Source: Lumbricus rubellus
Lineage: Eukaryota > Annelida > Clitellata > Crassiclitellata > Lumbricidae
Assembly (NCBI GenBank): GCA_945859605.1
Contig: OX243811.1
Coordinates: forward strand, 57,767,266 to 57,831,265
Reading direction: 5' to 3'
DNA: 64,000 nucleotides
Below the pieces are notes generated by a model. That model saw only the letters and a program-made list of their open reading frames with translations. It was not told the origin of the DNA and did not search any database. The position numbers and the translations under genes were made by a program. Shown here one piece after another: positions 1-13,333 of the stretch. The first letter of the stretch is position 1. Every line of letters starts with the position of its first letter.

Positions 1-56
1 GTTGATCAATTGTTCTGTTGTTGATCAATTGTTCTGTTGTTGATCAATTGTTCTGT
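1..56. repeat. 19-bp tandem repeat, about 3 copies, cut by window edge
   Basis: Three successive copies of a 19-base unit beginning gttgatcaattg run from the window edge to about 56. They lie in the intron just upstream of the first visible furin exon, ending about 15 bases before its acceptor. The left end is truncated, so the copy number is a minimum. Confidence 0.85.
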
Positions 57-70
57 GTGCCTATTTCCAG

Positions 71-3000
71 ACACGGAACGCGCTGTGCTGGAGAAGTGGC
101 GGCTCAGGCAAACAATGAAATCTGCACTGTTGGTATAGCATATGATGCAGGCATTGGCGGTAAGTGTAGGCCTGTGGTCTTCATTCAGAGCTCCTGAACC
201 ATCAGAACTGGTATACTTAGTGTTGTTATAATTATTGCTAGTTTCACTGCATGGCCATATGGTTTATATGCAGTCGGGTTTTGCAGCCACATCTGAGCTT
301 TCTGTTAATTGCAAAAGGCTGTTTTTTGATTGATGTGGCCCTTGAGGAAAGGCTATTTGTTGTAATATACTCAGCCTTGGCTGAAGCGTTGTTCCACGAG
401 GAATTGCATCTCTAAACACCTGACTTGATCAGATGGTGTAACAACTATTGTATTTAACTACTGCGACTAGTACTTACTTATTTCTGGTGTTGTGATATTA
501 TTTATGTTATTATTGTTAAAATTAAATACCATTATTATTAATCGCATAGACAAATCAGTTAATTATGAGTTGATGTGGTCCAAGTTCATGCAATCGATTT
601 ATTTGTAATTTCAAATTACTTAAATGCTAAGCCATTATGGATTAAGGACTTCTTCAACATAGGCTTATCAACTCAAACATCACTTATTGTTATCAGTATT
701 ATGAAAATGTATGATAACATCATTTATTGTCATCAGTATTATGAAAATGTATGATAACATCATTTATAGTAAATCAGTATTATGAAAATGTATGATAACA
801 TCATTTATAGTAAATCAGTATTATGAACATGTATGACAACATCATTTATTGTTATCAGTATTATGAAAATGTATGACAACATCATTTATTGTTATCAGTA
901 TTATGAAAATGTATGACAACATCATTTATTGTTATCAGTATTATGAAAATGTATGATAACATCATTTATTGTTATCAGTATTATGAAAATGTATGATAAC
1001 ATCATTTATTGTTATCAGTATTATGAAAATGTATGACAACATCATTTATTGTTATCAGTATTATGAAAATGTATGATAACATCATTTATTGTTATCAGTA
1101 TTATGAAAATGTATGATAACATCATTTATTGTTATCAGTATTATGAAAATGTATGACAACATCATTTATTGTTATCAGTATTATGAAAATGTATGATAAC
1201 ATCATTTATTGTTATCAGTAAATTATGAAAATGTATGATATGTAATTGTCATGAAGAAGTGCAAATCTGATGTGAGTTTGGTCAGCCACCAGTTGGTAGA
1301 GCAATTATGGGGAGGCTACAAGGAGTGATTGGAAGCAAAAGATAGGCCAGAGAGCCTCCTAAGTTGGACGATTCGGATTCGGATACCTCTGTTGTAACAG
1401 CTTACCTGTGATGATTATGTTTCGTTCTCAGGTGTGAGGATGCTGGATGGTGATGTGACGGATGCTGTGGAGGCGCAATCCATCAGCCTCAATCCACAGC
1501 ACATCGACATCTACAGCGCGTCGTGGGGTCCGGATGATGATGGTCGGACGGTTGATGGGCCGGGACCTTTGGCACGAAAGGCTTTCTTTGATGGAATCAT
1601 GCAGGTCTGCTGCTGACGTCTTCAACTGACTTCACTTATATAGCTCAATGATATCCAGTGTTGAAATCACCTAATTGTGCAATATCAAAGAAATGTTATT
1701 TCCTACCTAAAAAGAGTTGTGATCAGCCCTCTGTTGTATGTGTTGCTTTTTAGAACATGTTGGATGATGTATCTATAGATGCGTTTGTAATTGGGTTGTA
1801 TGAAATATGCGTTATGACTTGAATTATGGCACCACATTCCTTTCGGTTAATTATATTCTGACTAATTAAAGCAGATTATTTATTAGACCTTTCACTGAAT
1901 CTTTTTAATTGTGTTTATGACTTAGTCGCTCGTTGTACTGCAAACATCCTGTTGTTAGATATTCAATTATTCATGCCATACCATATCATGTTGACTTTGA
2001 GTGATTCAGTTATTATATTATGGCAATGACATATAATACTGTTCACAGAATTCATGACTAAAATTCAGTATGGTATATAAAGTTTATATAAATCTTACGC
2101 AATTCTCACTCATCCCACTTCCTGCTATGCCATCTCAGGGCTATTTGCGTAGATCTTTTTCATCTTCAAACTTTGCCTCAATAGTTCATGCATTTGTCTG
2201 TTCATTGAAAGACTGCTGCAATTTCTTCATTGTTGACCTTCCTAAGTTTCGTCTATCTCCTCTACAATCTGTGCTCAATGCTGTTGCTAGACTGATAACC
2301 CATTTTGCTTGATTCTCCCACATCTCTACATTTATGACTGAACAACTTTACTGACTCCCTATCTGTGCCCATATACAATTCAGAGTTCTTGTTTTGGTTG
2401 TTTGCATTAATTTGATTTCATTACATGTTACGAATGCTTTGCAGTACGTATTCACGTAGCGTAATTAACACAATAATGCGTATGTGTGTGTGACGTGTAT
2501 GTGTATTTGAATGATAGGGCCGAAGAGGTCTTGGCTCCATTTTTGTCTGGGCTTCTGGCAACGGAGGCCACAATGGCGACAGCTGTGCGTGTGACGGTTA
2601 CACGAACAGCATCTACACGCTGTCCATCAGCAGTTCATCGGAGAATGGACTGGTTCCCTGGTATTCGGAGGCATGTGCGTCGACTGTTGCGACCACGTAC
2701 AGCAGCGGTGCACAGGGAGAAAGGCAGATTGTGAGTGCCAGGTTTGATTACAATGGATAATGAAGAATGTTGATGATTTGTTTTAATTTAAATGATTACG
2801 TTTGGTTTTCATTCATTTATTCATCCCTCAATAAGAGGTGCATGAAGCCCAGTACAGAAAAAGAGAATGTTTCCTAAGTCTGATATTGCTGATGAAAGTT
2901 GCATGTTGTGTTCCAAGCCAGAAGGTCTTGCAAATCCAGATAGAGGTCATTCCAAGTAGACAACCCCAAACACTGTTGTAAAATCAGGCTTAAACTGTGA

Positions 3001-6000
3001 TCCAGAAATTTGTTACGAGACTTGTTTGAAACTTTAGATAGTGCAGCTCTCTGTTTTATAACTGTTCCCTTGAAGTGAAAATCTTCATGTCTTAAACCTG
3101 TAAGTTGGTTCTTTAATGAAATTGTAATTGAATGTTCAGTTCTGTTTGGTAGTCCCTTAGGATTTGCTCCCATGCATTTTAGGAATTTTCATGTTTAATT
3201 TTTTCTGTGATTAAAAATTAACGTTTTGCAGAACTCACAAAATTAAAGTGACACTACTGGTAAAAAATATTTAGCCTTGTTTGAGATTCATGTGAGGTTT
3301 TTATTAGATCTGAAGGAAGCTTCATGATTTTGATTGTATCTATCTGTGATTGACATATTCTTATCTTTGTAGTTGACGACAGATTTGCGTAAGCAGTGCA
3401 CTGAATCGCACACTGGTACATCTGCAAGTGCTCCTCTCGCAGCCGGCATTATCGCTCTGATGCTCGAAGCCAAGTGAGTTGCAGAACTTTTTTGCGAAAG
3501 TGAGTGTATCGAAGGTTAACTTCTCTTCTGTAAGGAGTCTCATACCGGTACCTTTTTTAATGTTTGTTTAAATTTAACATGCATGCCCATTGCATACCTG
3601 TGTACAGTGTGCACATATATGTATCATTCCTGGTGTGCATATTTTGTAATGAAGCATAGTATTAGTTATAGCACCTAATTAAGTGCCTTTTAACTAGCTT
3701 CTAGGTGCTTCTAAGTAGCCAATTGGTCATTAAGAGCAGTAATTTCATATGTAATGAGTATTTCTTAGATAACTGGAAAAATCTCCAATTCCACTCTCTT
3801 GTGTCCATGTTCAACCCAACCTACAGAGTCCATCCAAAGCTGACTTGATGTTCAGCGACGCGACGTTAAGAGTTACAGATCTTTGATGATGACTGATAGC
3901 CATTGAAGGGCACTGCACAATGCACTTGCCTAGGCTAACCAACTGACATTCGTTTGCAGGTTAAAGATTATTTTAGTACCTCTTCCTGATTGATAAGTAA
4001 TACAATCACTGCAAAGATGCAGGGGTTTAGCATGCGATATTGTCAAAAACAGTATCCAGTCTGCTTGTTTTAGGTCAGCCAATTCAGTATATAGTGCTTG
4101 GGCTTTGACGACATGCGACCAAATACCATTAAAAACATATGAAATCCAAAGAAGACATTCGATATTATACCAAAACTGGGGACTCGCATATAGTAGAAGT
4201 AAGAGCATAAAAAATTATGAAGTGAATTGAGTCTGACTGAACTAGTCTATCAAAACAAAACAAGACTGACAGATAGACGGTGCACATAATATGTTGATGC
4301 ATTATGATGATCAATGATCATGTCTCGTTTATGTTTCGTTATTTCTTTTCAGTCCAGATCTGACGTGGCGTGACGTTCAGCACATCGTTGTTGAAACGTC
4401 GCGAGTAGCAAATCTTGTTGCCGATGATTGGGTTACGAATGGAGTCGGCAAAAAAGGTGGATAGCATTGCTCTCAAATTTAATTTAATTACGTTCTGCTC
4501 CCAGCTGCCCTTACATACATGCACATTTTGCACACATGTGTACATAAATGTATTTACGTGGAAATTTGATGATCTTTTTTTTGTGTGAGATGTTCATTAA
4601 CTTCCGACACGTGTAGATCAACCCTGCACCTCCACTGTAAGCACCATTTTTTTACAAACCAATCTCTGATTATTTATCAGGGTTCAGATGTCATGTATTG
4701 ACTTCGATGAAATCTTCCATTTATTGCTATCTAAGCAGACCCTTTATCCAGTGTTGATGCTTCTGGCATACTTAGTACGGTACATAGAGACATGGTGCAA
4801 CGGCTTGTTTAGCAAATTCCTTCCAAATTATTTGTATTCACTGTAGAGTGAATTTTGCTTTCCATGACTCATCTCCCTGTGTTGTGTGCATGTCTATTGA
4901 ATTTTAGTGAGCCATCACTATGGCTTTGGTTTAATGGACGCAACTGAAATGGTGAAGTTGGCCCAGCGCTGGACCACCGTCCCTGAGCAACATCGCTGTG
5001 AAGCTACACCACCAGCCGTCAACAGGCAAGTAGTGTCTAGGAATTGTAAATTTGTTGTGTGCTGCAAGTATTATCTAATTTATTATTTGTAATGATGCAA
5101 ATTATTTGTTCAAGTAGTTTATGTATTGTACTGATTATGAGCGCAAAGCAAGTAGCAAGCGATGAAGAAATTTGTATTGCTGAACGCAGAGAGATGAAAA
5201 CAAAATTTGTGTCCTTCTATTGCACCTGTTTAGACTCTCTTGAAAATGCTGATGCAAGCCTAAAAGATATTACTTCTTCATTTGTTACGCTTTTTTATTA
5301 TAAGAATAACAGATTAATGTACCGTCAATTTGTTTTGTAATGTATTTGTTCTTATGCAAAAGTTTGGGTGAGCAGTCAGTGTCCCCAGAATTGCATTTTG
5401 TGTAGTTATAACTAGAAATTTTGTATCGTTACAGAAGCATTAGGTAGTGATCAGTAACCCGCAGATTAGTATTAAATAATATATACTGTCCTGGATTAGT
5501 ATTACAAGTTCATTCAGTCAGAATTTTTATAGTGTGTCTTCAAGATATATCTACTCAGAGGCACTCTCTGCACTGGCCCATGGTATGATTGTTAAATGTC
5601 ATTACAACAAATAATTTATAACATCAGTTATCAAAACAAGTGACTGTGTTTGCAGAGAGATTGGAGCAATGTCGAATGCAGAGTTCACGTTGACAACCGA
5701 TGGCTGCCGAGGTCAGATGGATGAGGTCAACTACCTGGAGCACGTCCAAGCCATCGTAGCTCTTCAGTCGCAACGTCGTGGTGAGGTGGAGCTCTACCTG
5801 ACGTCGCCTCTGGGGACGAAATCGACGCTTCTTGGCCGACGTATGTCCGACACATCGGGTGAAGGACTGAACAAATGGGTGTTCATGACGACCCACTGCT
5901 GGGGTGAGACACCGGTTGGTTCGTGGAAACTGGAGGTGAAGAATTCCGGGACAACGAGTAAGTGGATCGCGAGAGATGCTGCTTTACTTACTTATTGATT

Positions 6001-8299
6001 TTGGTGCAATCTTCATGGTTTTTTATTGATTGGTGGATCACATTTGCTGCATTGCAGTGTTGACATTGTATTGCATATTGCTGCTGTGATTATGCAGGTT
6101 GCTATGATAAGTTGTGTTTATACCCCACCCCCACACGTGCATAGCCCAACTGATGGAGGAGGTCCGTGTAATGTTGGTCGGTTGTATGAGATTGAGGAAG
6201 GATGATGGCAAGGGTAGTATGCAGCGACACACAATAGCACTTGTGAGCACAACAATGCCTTTGTTATAATTATGCAACAATGCCTTTGTTAAAATTATTA
6301 TGCATATAATTTGCAGATGATGTGTTGTAGGCAATCTGGTGAGTTGGTCCGTCATCTTGCTGGGAACAGTGACATCTCCGAGTGGATATACGAGCACGCC
6401 CCTTCCAACTGCTAACCGGTCAACACATACCACCTTCAGTCCCATTGTAATCAGTAAGTGCACGTATGGACGGATAAAAAGGCGCCGTAGCAAACCGCAA
6501 AACAAAAGGGTGCTGACAAAGCACACAAACAGATGCGCGCCGAAAATTGCATGCAACAAAAAACCACCTCGGAAAGAACGCGTTTGACAAAATTGCACAA
6601 ATTTAGGCGTCTGGATTTAGACATCTGAGTCTTGGTACGTTTCTCCTAATCGATACCTGCAGGCGTTCGTTTCAACTAATCATACTAATGGAACCGTTCT
6701 GTTGGATGATTATTATTTGCATGAACAAACAATCATCCAGTATTATATTTAGTATATTATTAAAGTTATTTGAAGAAAAAAGGTTTTTCGTAAGCCAAGT
6801 TCTTGTCAATTACCCATTATATGCCGGGTTAATAAGAGACGTGGTGCTGATATTTGGGAGATTTGGAAACGCCATTTCTTCGCAGTAAAAAATCATTTCT
6901 GTGCATTGTAGGAAAAGGAAAGAATACAGGTATGCACTAATTAAGGGGCATTGTGTTGCATTGTTGCTCCAGAATTCAGTTCATGTTTATTTACATAAGT
7001 CGTTTTATGTTTGTTTTGGTTGATCAGTTGCTCTGGTATCTCATAAATTTATGTTAATGTTGAACGGACTTGATAATTAATTAGCTATGTCGTTATTTTA
7101 AGGTGTTCTCGTGATAGCATTGCCATTTGTATTGCACACATTACATTACAACGTTCCCTTATAAATGCAATTTATTACAAATAATTTCTTGGGTGCAAAA
7201 CACAGGATAGAGTTTTTATGCTGAGTACTGTTTAGTCTGGCATTTTTGTGTAAACATTACTTTAGTTGATATATGATAATAAATCAAATTGACTGTCCAT
7301 GTGAATTTTTGCATTTACATGAGCGCTGTGTAAATATCTCTTTGGCACCAGAGTATGCAAAAATTATTATGATTAAATGTGGAGATTTGACGTGCAGGAA
7401 ACTTAGGATGGGGTGGATTTGCAACCCATTTATAATTAGTAGTGCCATCAGGTCTACCTGCACCATTACCACATGTGCCTAATTGTGCTTTTTCAGTTGT
7501 TGGCCGGTTTTGTGAAATGGCCTCCTTATTGAACTGTGCCTTTGGAGCTTTGTACAGTATATTGTATTAAGGAATTATATTATTTGTTGATTACTTGTCA
7601 TGACAGAAGTACTGGTTGTGTGAGTGTTTTTGTTTGTAAGTCATTTCTTCTAAACTAGTTAGGAAATAGTTAAGAAACTTAGATTGCATGTTGGAAGGAA
7701 GTCGTTCAGTCTGTGCTGTGTCAGTTTGAGCCGAATGACGTCGACTAACGTTGTTTGTTTTTGTGTTGTTACCAGACGAAAGTGTTGTCTGTCAACCGCA
7801 TCAGTTCCTTCTCAACAGCTCCTGCCTCCACGAATGTCCTCCGGGATACTTTGGGGTCAATGAGACGCACAACAGGACTGCCAAGGAGGCAGTCCGACCA
7901 GTACCATCATGCATTGTCTGCCACGCCACCTGCCTCCAGTGCAGTGGACGGGAACCAACCGATTGTCTGCAGTGTGTAGCCGGCCGCAACCTGACGACGA
8001 AAGGGACGTGCATGACGACGGCAGCCCCCCACCGCAAGACCTGGTGGTCGGCCGTCCAGATCGGCGTCCTTGTCATTATCGCGTGCCTTTTCGTGTTGCC
8101 TATTGTCGTCTGCGCGCTCGTCCAGGTGCGCAACTGCCAGGTGAGACGGAGCCTTTCGAGGAGGTATTCGTCGTTCATCGTGCACAGCCGCAGCGACAAC
8201 CACATCCCGATCGAGGTGAGCATCGATAAGCCGCTGCTCGACGTCTCGAGCTCCGATTCGGAGGAGGACAGTGACGAGAGGAACGTCGACCGGCACTGA
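71..8299 (+). CDS. FURIN: Furin-type proprotein convertase, 3' part (581 codons, 9 exons)
   Basis: Calcium-dependent subtilisin-like endoprotease of the secretory pathway that cleaves precursors after basic residues. Exons: 71-159, 1432-1604, 2518-2730, 3373-3473, 4353-4456, 4908-5025, 5656-5957, 6331-6453, 7776-8299; all phases join. The first visible exon starts at the catalytic His (HGTRCAGE). The oxyanion Asn is in FVWASGNGG and the catalytic Ser in [14 protein letters not shown]. The P domain follows ([21 protein letters not shown]). The last exon carries a short Cys-rich furin-like stretch, one transmembrane helix (about 27 residues) and a cytoplasmic tail with YSSF, a Leu-Leu pair and the acidic cluster SDSEED. 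The tail is like that of vertebrate furin, which cycles through the trans-Golgi network. The signal peptide, prodomain and catalytic Asp are outside the window. The intron after 5025 has a GC donor; the donor at 1605 (gtctgc) is weak. Assignment to furin rather than PC5/PACE4 rests on the tail and the single short Cys-rich unit. Confidence 0.94.
676..1240. repeat. 40-bp minisatellite, about 14 copies
   Basis: Head-to-tail copies of an AT-rich 40-base unit containing catttattgttatcagtatt and atgaaaatgtatga. Copies differ at a few sites (gataac versus gacaac, and tagtaaatcag in two early copies). It lies in the furin intron between the His exon and the exon at 1432. Array edges are approximate. 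Confidence 0.9.
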
Positions 8300-8616
8300 C
8301 GATGATGGAGTTGGCGCTGGGTCCTGCTGCGGGCGAGGCACGCGTGGTCTCGCCGACCGTCGTCGTTGATCATCGTCGTATCATCTTCGAAATTTATTAT
8401 TCATCCGCCGTCGTCATCCTGCTAGGAGAGTTGAAGTGGTTGGTTGGGTTGTTGTCTGCTAGGCTAAATGAATCCGTGTCTTGTTATGAGACCGGAATCG
8501 GTTCCAGACATTTATGATTTACCTACCACTGCGTTTTGTTTCTGTACAATAATGAAGACGCTTTAATGTCGTCGGGTACATTCATAGATACGAGCAGGTA
8601 CATTAATATGAATAGA

Positions 8617-8641
8617 TATATACATATATATATATATATAT
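8617..8641. repeat. TA dinucleotide microsatellite
   Basis: About ten TA repeats with flanking tatatac/tatgt sequence lie in the probable furin 3' UTR. Confidence 0.8.
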
Positions 8642-9089
8642 GTTATGCGTATATATTATAATTTAGGTATGTACTTTATTGATATATGACATATATATGT
8701 ATGTGTCTATATGCGTTTAGCATTTGTATGTATATAGAGCTGTATTTGCACAAGTTTAATTTAGCAGCATGTAAATGGGTCAGCCCTTTGAACAAAGGCA
8801 TCGAATCTTATTTTGAGTTCATTTCTTTTTGCTTGTCTGTTCCTCAATTCTGAATGCAGTCTCTCCTTCCAGCTCAGTGCCAATGATTTTACTGGGTGAC
8901 CCTCTCTTCTGTCATAGTGTAGGCTGCTATAGAATTCGTGTACTTGTGTGTATCATGCAATCAATTTTCATACTTGTTTGCATAGATATACTCAAGTACA
9001 CATACGTGCACACATACAGTATGCCTCTTTACGTACTGCATCTGTATCCATGCTGACTTCTTACAGATGTTGCAGGACAATGAAATATT

Positions 9090-9095
9090 AATAAA
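9090..9095 (+). terminator. Candidate poly(A) signal AATAAA of the furin gene
   Basis: This is an AATAAA hexamer about 790 bases downstream of the furin stop codon. I chose it only by position and hexamer; other signals further on cannot be excluded. Confidence 0.3.
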
Positions 9096-11888
9096 TATTA
9101 GGAAAATGACCGTTTTGTAAATGAGTCTCCTCTTCATGCCGTCAAATTGTGTTTAACTCTGTATTTTCTGTGATGAAATTTCGATGATTATTTTTTCATT
9201 TTGCCTTTCAAGTGCTTGGAAATTAATCTGAAATTAATCTGAAACGTACGAATGAGATGTTGAGATGTGATTACTGCTGTCGAGTGGAGACCTGACGTGT
9301 CAGTGCTTGTGGTTTGCTGAGTGATTTATCCATTTACCTGCTTTGTAAGAACCATTTTCGGTTTTTGGCCCTTTAATGGATTTGGCATTTCTTTTAAGCT
9401 GCACCCTATGCAATGCTGTGCCAGTTCACAATTTCACAAACAGCATATTGCTACAATCAACTTCTTATTATTAGCCATTGAGCGAGAATCAGTTGTGCAA
9501 CGTGAACATTCTGCATAGTCAGTCTAGTGACTACAACCATTTTTTCACTTAGAACTGCTTCCTTAACAAGATGGCTCAGAGCTGACTATTTCTCCTTGGG
9601 TTTCAAGCACCTGGATCTTCCGACTGCGTCTTCTCCTGCACCCACCTCAGTTTCACATATCAGTTTGACCATACATGTCACAAATTTAATTATTTAATTA
9701 ACAACAATAATCCTGTAGATTTGTTTCTAACCATGGTTCTCTTGCCCCAAGGTATGCCTTGTAATCCTGCTTTAGTGGTTATAAGCTTTATGTGATGCAA
9801 TGCTGGGTCTTCAATACAACTTTATTATTTTTTATTGACACTGCCCAGATCTTTACGTTACATTGTACTCGTGCAAGGCCAATATGCTGACTTATTGGCC
9901 CTGGTGTCACACTCGTGCTAACAGCCATTTATTTTCTCATATGTTATACGTATCAGATCAGTGATGATAATGTATTGTTAAACAGTTGTTGCACTGGATG
10001 TGACGAGAAAAAAGTACAAGTTTGGCACTGGTAACATCATTTCATTCAGATCACCATTATTAAAGAGAATAATAATTATGTGTAATAATTTAATAAATGC
10101 ATTGTTCACCCAATATTTAAAAAGGTGAACAGATATTTTGCTTGCCATCTGTTTAACATACTCTAAAAGTGCCATTGCTGATGTTCTAAGAATCTGTGAT
10201 TAGCATTTGTTATTTTTATTCACTTTATCGGACACTAACAGAACTTGATTTAAGCGTGTGTGTGTGTGTATATAACACGTTTATGTGCAATTTTGTGTAA
10301 GAATTTGTATTATGTTATGCAACCAACCTAACATTCAGTTGCCTGAAGATGGCAAATGTCAAGCAAGTTTTCGGTTTGTCTACAACTTAATCCAGAATGG
10401 TTTTTTGTGTAAAGAGCAGAATTTCATTCCATAAATTAGATGATCTGGCATAGTTGTGTTCACGTTTTAGACAAATAGAAATTCTTCAGGTATGTTGGGG
10501 CTAAAGATTGCTCGTAAGATATCTTGAACTATATTCTTTTTTCTGATGCAGCATCAGTCACGTAGATTTCACAGTTGTTTTAGATAGTACTACTCAACGA
10601 TGTTAACAACTCTTTTGCACATTTGTGATGTATTTTTGGAGAGTGGGAAAATTATAAGATATTTCTCAAGCATTCTGTTGTATTTTGATCTTCATACGAG
10701 AGTTGTACTCCGTGCCATCCTTCAGACAATTTGCAAGTGAAGTCACCCAAGACAGATATGAACAGTTGCCAATAAGCTCATCATTAAGACGCTGCCAGTG
10801 CAACATTTTTTTAGCCTTGGAAGATGCGGGTGGGTGGTAAGCCATCTTCTTTATGCATGTTTCCTCACCACAAGTGTTATGGTCATGGAACTGGTTTTAT
10901 AGCCAAGTTCGGAATGGCACAAGTATGGCATAAATGACACAAACTCCAAAGCTACTTACATATTCGTAACAAGAGCATATTAATTCATCATATCAGGACT
11001 GACATAACAAAAAAACGACCTGTATTCAATCGCAGAACTGACAGGCAAGCAGGACAATTAAACAGTCTCCAGATATCTTCTGTCCACAATCTGAATTCTA
11101 AGCGCTTACCAGCACATTGTGAATTGTGGTGTTTTTTTACATGGAACTAATAAGATCTACACACAGAATAAGTTGGATTAGTTTTTCTTATATTTTGTTA
11201 AAATTTTAACATATTCATTTACGAGATGACAGCTTTTTTCCTAAAACCATCATTTAGCTGGCAAGAACATCTCAAAAACCACAACACAGCAACTAAGACT
11301 GCACACAATTTCTCATGACATATTCACTTGACACATAATTTCAAAGCGTTCCTATCACCATTTCTTTCACATCAGGTCAGCTTTTATGTAAGTGTCTCTA
11401 ACAGTCACAATACCAGAGTCTTAGTGTGGCACATGTTGTAACCCACCAAAATCAGCACGTAAGTAGCCAGACAGCCAACCATACAACTAACCACTGAGCC
11501 CATTGCATTTCACTTCAGCAGTTTCCTACATTACCTGCAAGTGATTTGCACAGAAAATTTTACATACACAATGACCTGTGCCTCCTATTTCCCTTGTAAA
11601 ACATTAGAAAATTTTAGTTCTTTCTATACATCGGAAAGTTTGTTGAATGCCCAATTCATCGATAATTCATTGTGTTCCTCCTAAACAAAACGCTTGAAAA
11701 CAGTCGAAAGAGTTTCCTAACACCCACAGTTTTGGCCAAACTCAAAAACAACCATCTGCTCTAAAGTCCCAGTTTCAATCTTGCAAGAACCTTCCAAATA
11801 CAGCATCTTCTGTTGTGTGGTTGGTCGGGGCCTGATGTGGATTATCATGCCACCTGTCGCACCTGTGGGAAACCGCAGCGAAGAAGTT

Positions 11889-13333
11889 TTAGCCGACATC
11901 TTCATCTTGTGCTATGAGTTCGCTGATCTGCTTCGGAACTCGTCCCTCGTCCAACTCATTGCAGACTTTCTTGTACTGCAACAACATCAATGAACAATTC
12001 TACACTTTCAGAAAAATACAAGCATTACCATGTTACAATTTAGTTGTGCACGAAAATTTGTTTTACAGCTTAATTGCGAAAAATACCCAATATTCTGCAA
12101 GGAGTGTCAGACATTTGGCAGTTCTAAGGAAAATCAAGAAAATCAAATTGGAGCTCAAGATGTCCATCAATTTTCCTATTTAAGGTAACAATATATTTTA
12201 TAAACTTCTTGTCAAAGCCTCTGAACTTTATGGAGATCATTTTTTAATTCTTTACTGATGAAGAGTGTACCAAAAGTGACTGGGAAACCTATGCACGTGG
12301 CCGGTAATGGATTAACAAAGTGGCCAGCATTTGTACAAATAGTTTAACCCTGGGCAATGTAGTACATTGGTAGCCTGTTTGGCCCCAATACGAGATCCAG
12401 CATTTATTACATACAGACATTTAAACATGCCCGACATTGCCTGTGTATAATGTATTATTCTCATCAGCTAATGAAGACTGGTGTTTGAGACGTGGTGCCT
12501 AAGAGAAGCTCTATTGTATGTACAATAATTCTTATATCAATTGCTACCTTTCTACATGATTAGGTATTAAATTTACAACACTAGAAAAAAACAGTATTCA
12601 ATTTGTATCAGACTCTTACTAATTCCAGTTCTTGATAAAGTGCCTGTATTGACCGTTCTCGACTGGCCACTAGCTCTTCCAAGTACTGGTATCGCAGCTT
12701 ACGCCGCGTTCGGCACTCCTGCGCACTTTTGCGGCTTCCTTCAAGTTTTGATCGCACGTCTCCTCTGACTGACCTGCGTCCAGGTTTGACCTGGATTGGT
12801 GGACTGCGCTGGTGCGACACATTCTCTTCCTGTTAAATTCACCAGCACACAAATCCAACAAAACTGACGAATGGAAGCTATTTCTAACAAGAACATTCTA
12901 AAAGTCGGTTGGTCCGTTGATTGATTGACGATCTGCTCTAATCGAAAAGTATATGAGAGTCCATTAATCAATTATAAATAACTTAATTGCGTTGTCTAAG
13001 AATAACTACGTATCAGACTCATGCTGAAGCTATTTCTATGTAATACGCCGACACACTTGTAAGGCCCGGATTTAAACTACTTCTACGAATGGAAGTAGGC
13101 GAAACCTAAACCTGCTAAACTTGCAATGCTTTAACAATCTTACAAATCTGCCACTGCTATAATCACACACATTTTCGAGAATTCACGATGATCGCTAGAT
13201 GGTGAACGTGACGCTTAGAATTACGCAGTTAAAGCCGTGAAGGCTAAGGGCCGGAGTTAGCACTGACCGATCCATGCATGTCTCCCGAAGTCTTCTCGAT
13301 CGTGTCCGTCTGAACTTCACCGGTCGAAGGCAT
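11889..13333 (-). CDS. CREBL2: CREBL2-type bZIP protein, complete, 120 aa, 3 exons
   Basis: Small basic-leucine-zipper regulator related to CREB; in animals CREBL2 (REPTOR-BP in flies) acts in metabolic gene control. Exons in coding order: 13333-13268 (22 codons, ATG at 13333), 12829-12620 (70 codons), 11975-11889 (28 codons plus TAA). All junctions are phase 0 with GT-AG borders. Residues 1-22 are poorly conserved. Exon 2 holds the basic region and first zipper heptads (SAQECRTRRKLRYQYLEELV, then SRERSIQALYQELEL). Exon 3 continues YKKVCNELDEGRVPKQI, the conserved tail after the zipper. Total length equals that of human CREBL2 as I remember it (120 aa). Identification rests on the RKLRYQYLEELV block. 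Exon 1 is the least certain part; it was chosen for its in-phase ATG and gtcagt donor. Confidence 0.92.

Larger units (their letters stand above)
8300..11888. other. Furin 3' UTR and intergenic DNA, no gene seen
   Basis: The stretch lies between the furin stop and the CREBL2 stop, so the two genes converge. It holds a TA-rich microsatellite near 8617-8641, a possible AATAAA for furin at 9090, and a short TG run near 10256-10270. No ORF here has recognisable content or plausible splice context. The CREBL2 3' UTR must occupy the right-hand part. Confidence 0.6.

Noticed and set aside
676..1240. Regular repeats resembling a CRISPR array
   Set aside because: The units abut with no unique spacers, and the host DNA is an animal intron. 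It is a minisatellite.
6038..6598. 186-codon minus-strand ORF overlapping a furin exon
   Set aside because: It covers furin intron and exon sequence antisense, is hydrophobic and low in information, and lacks family motifs.
7801..8373. Long minus-strand ORFs of 190 and 144 codons opposite the last furin exon
   Set aside because: They are shadows of the GC-rich furin coding exon. The plus frame has clear domain content and splice phase; the antisense frames have none.
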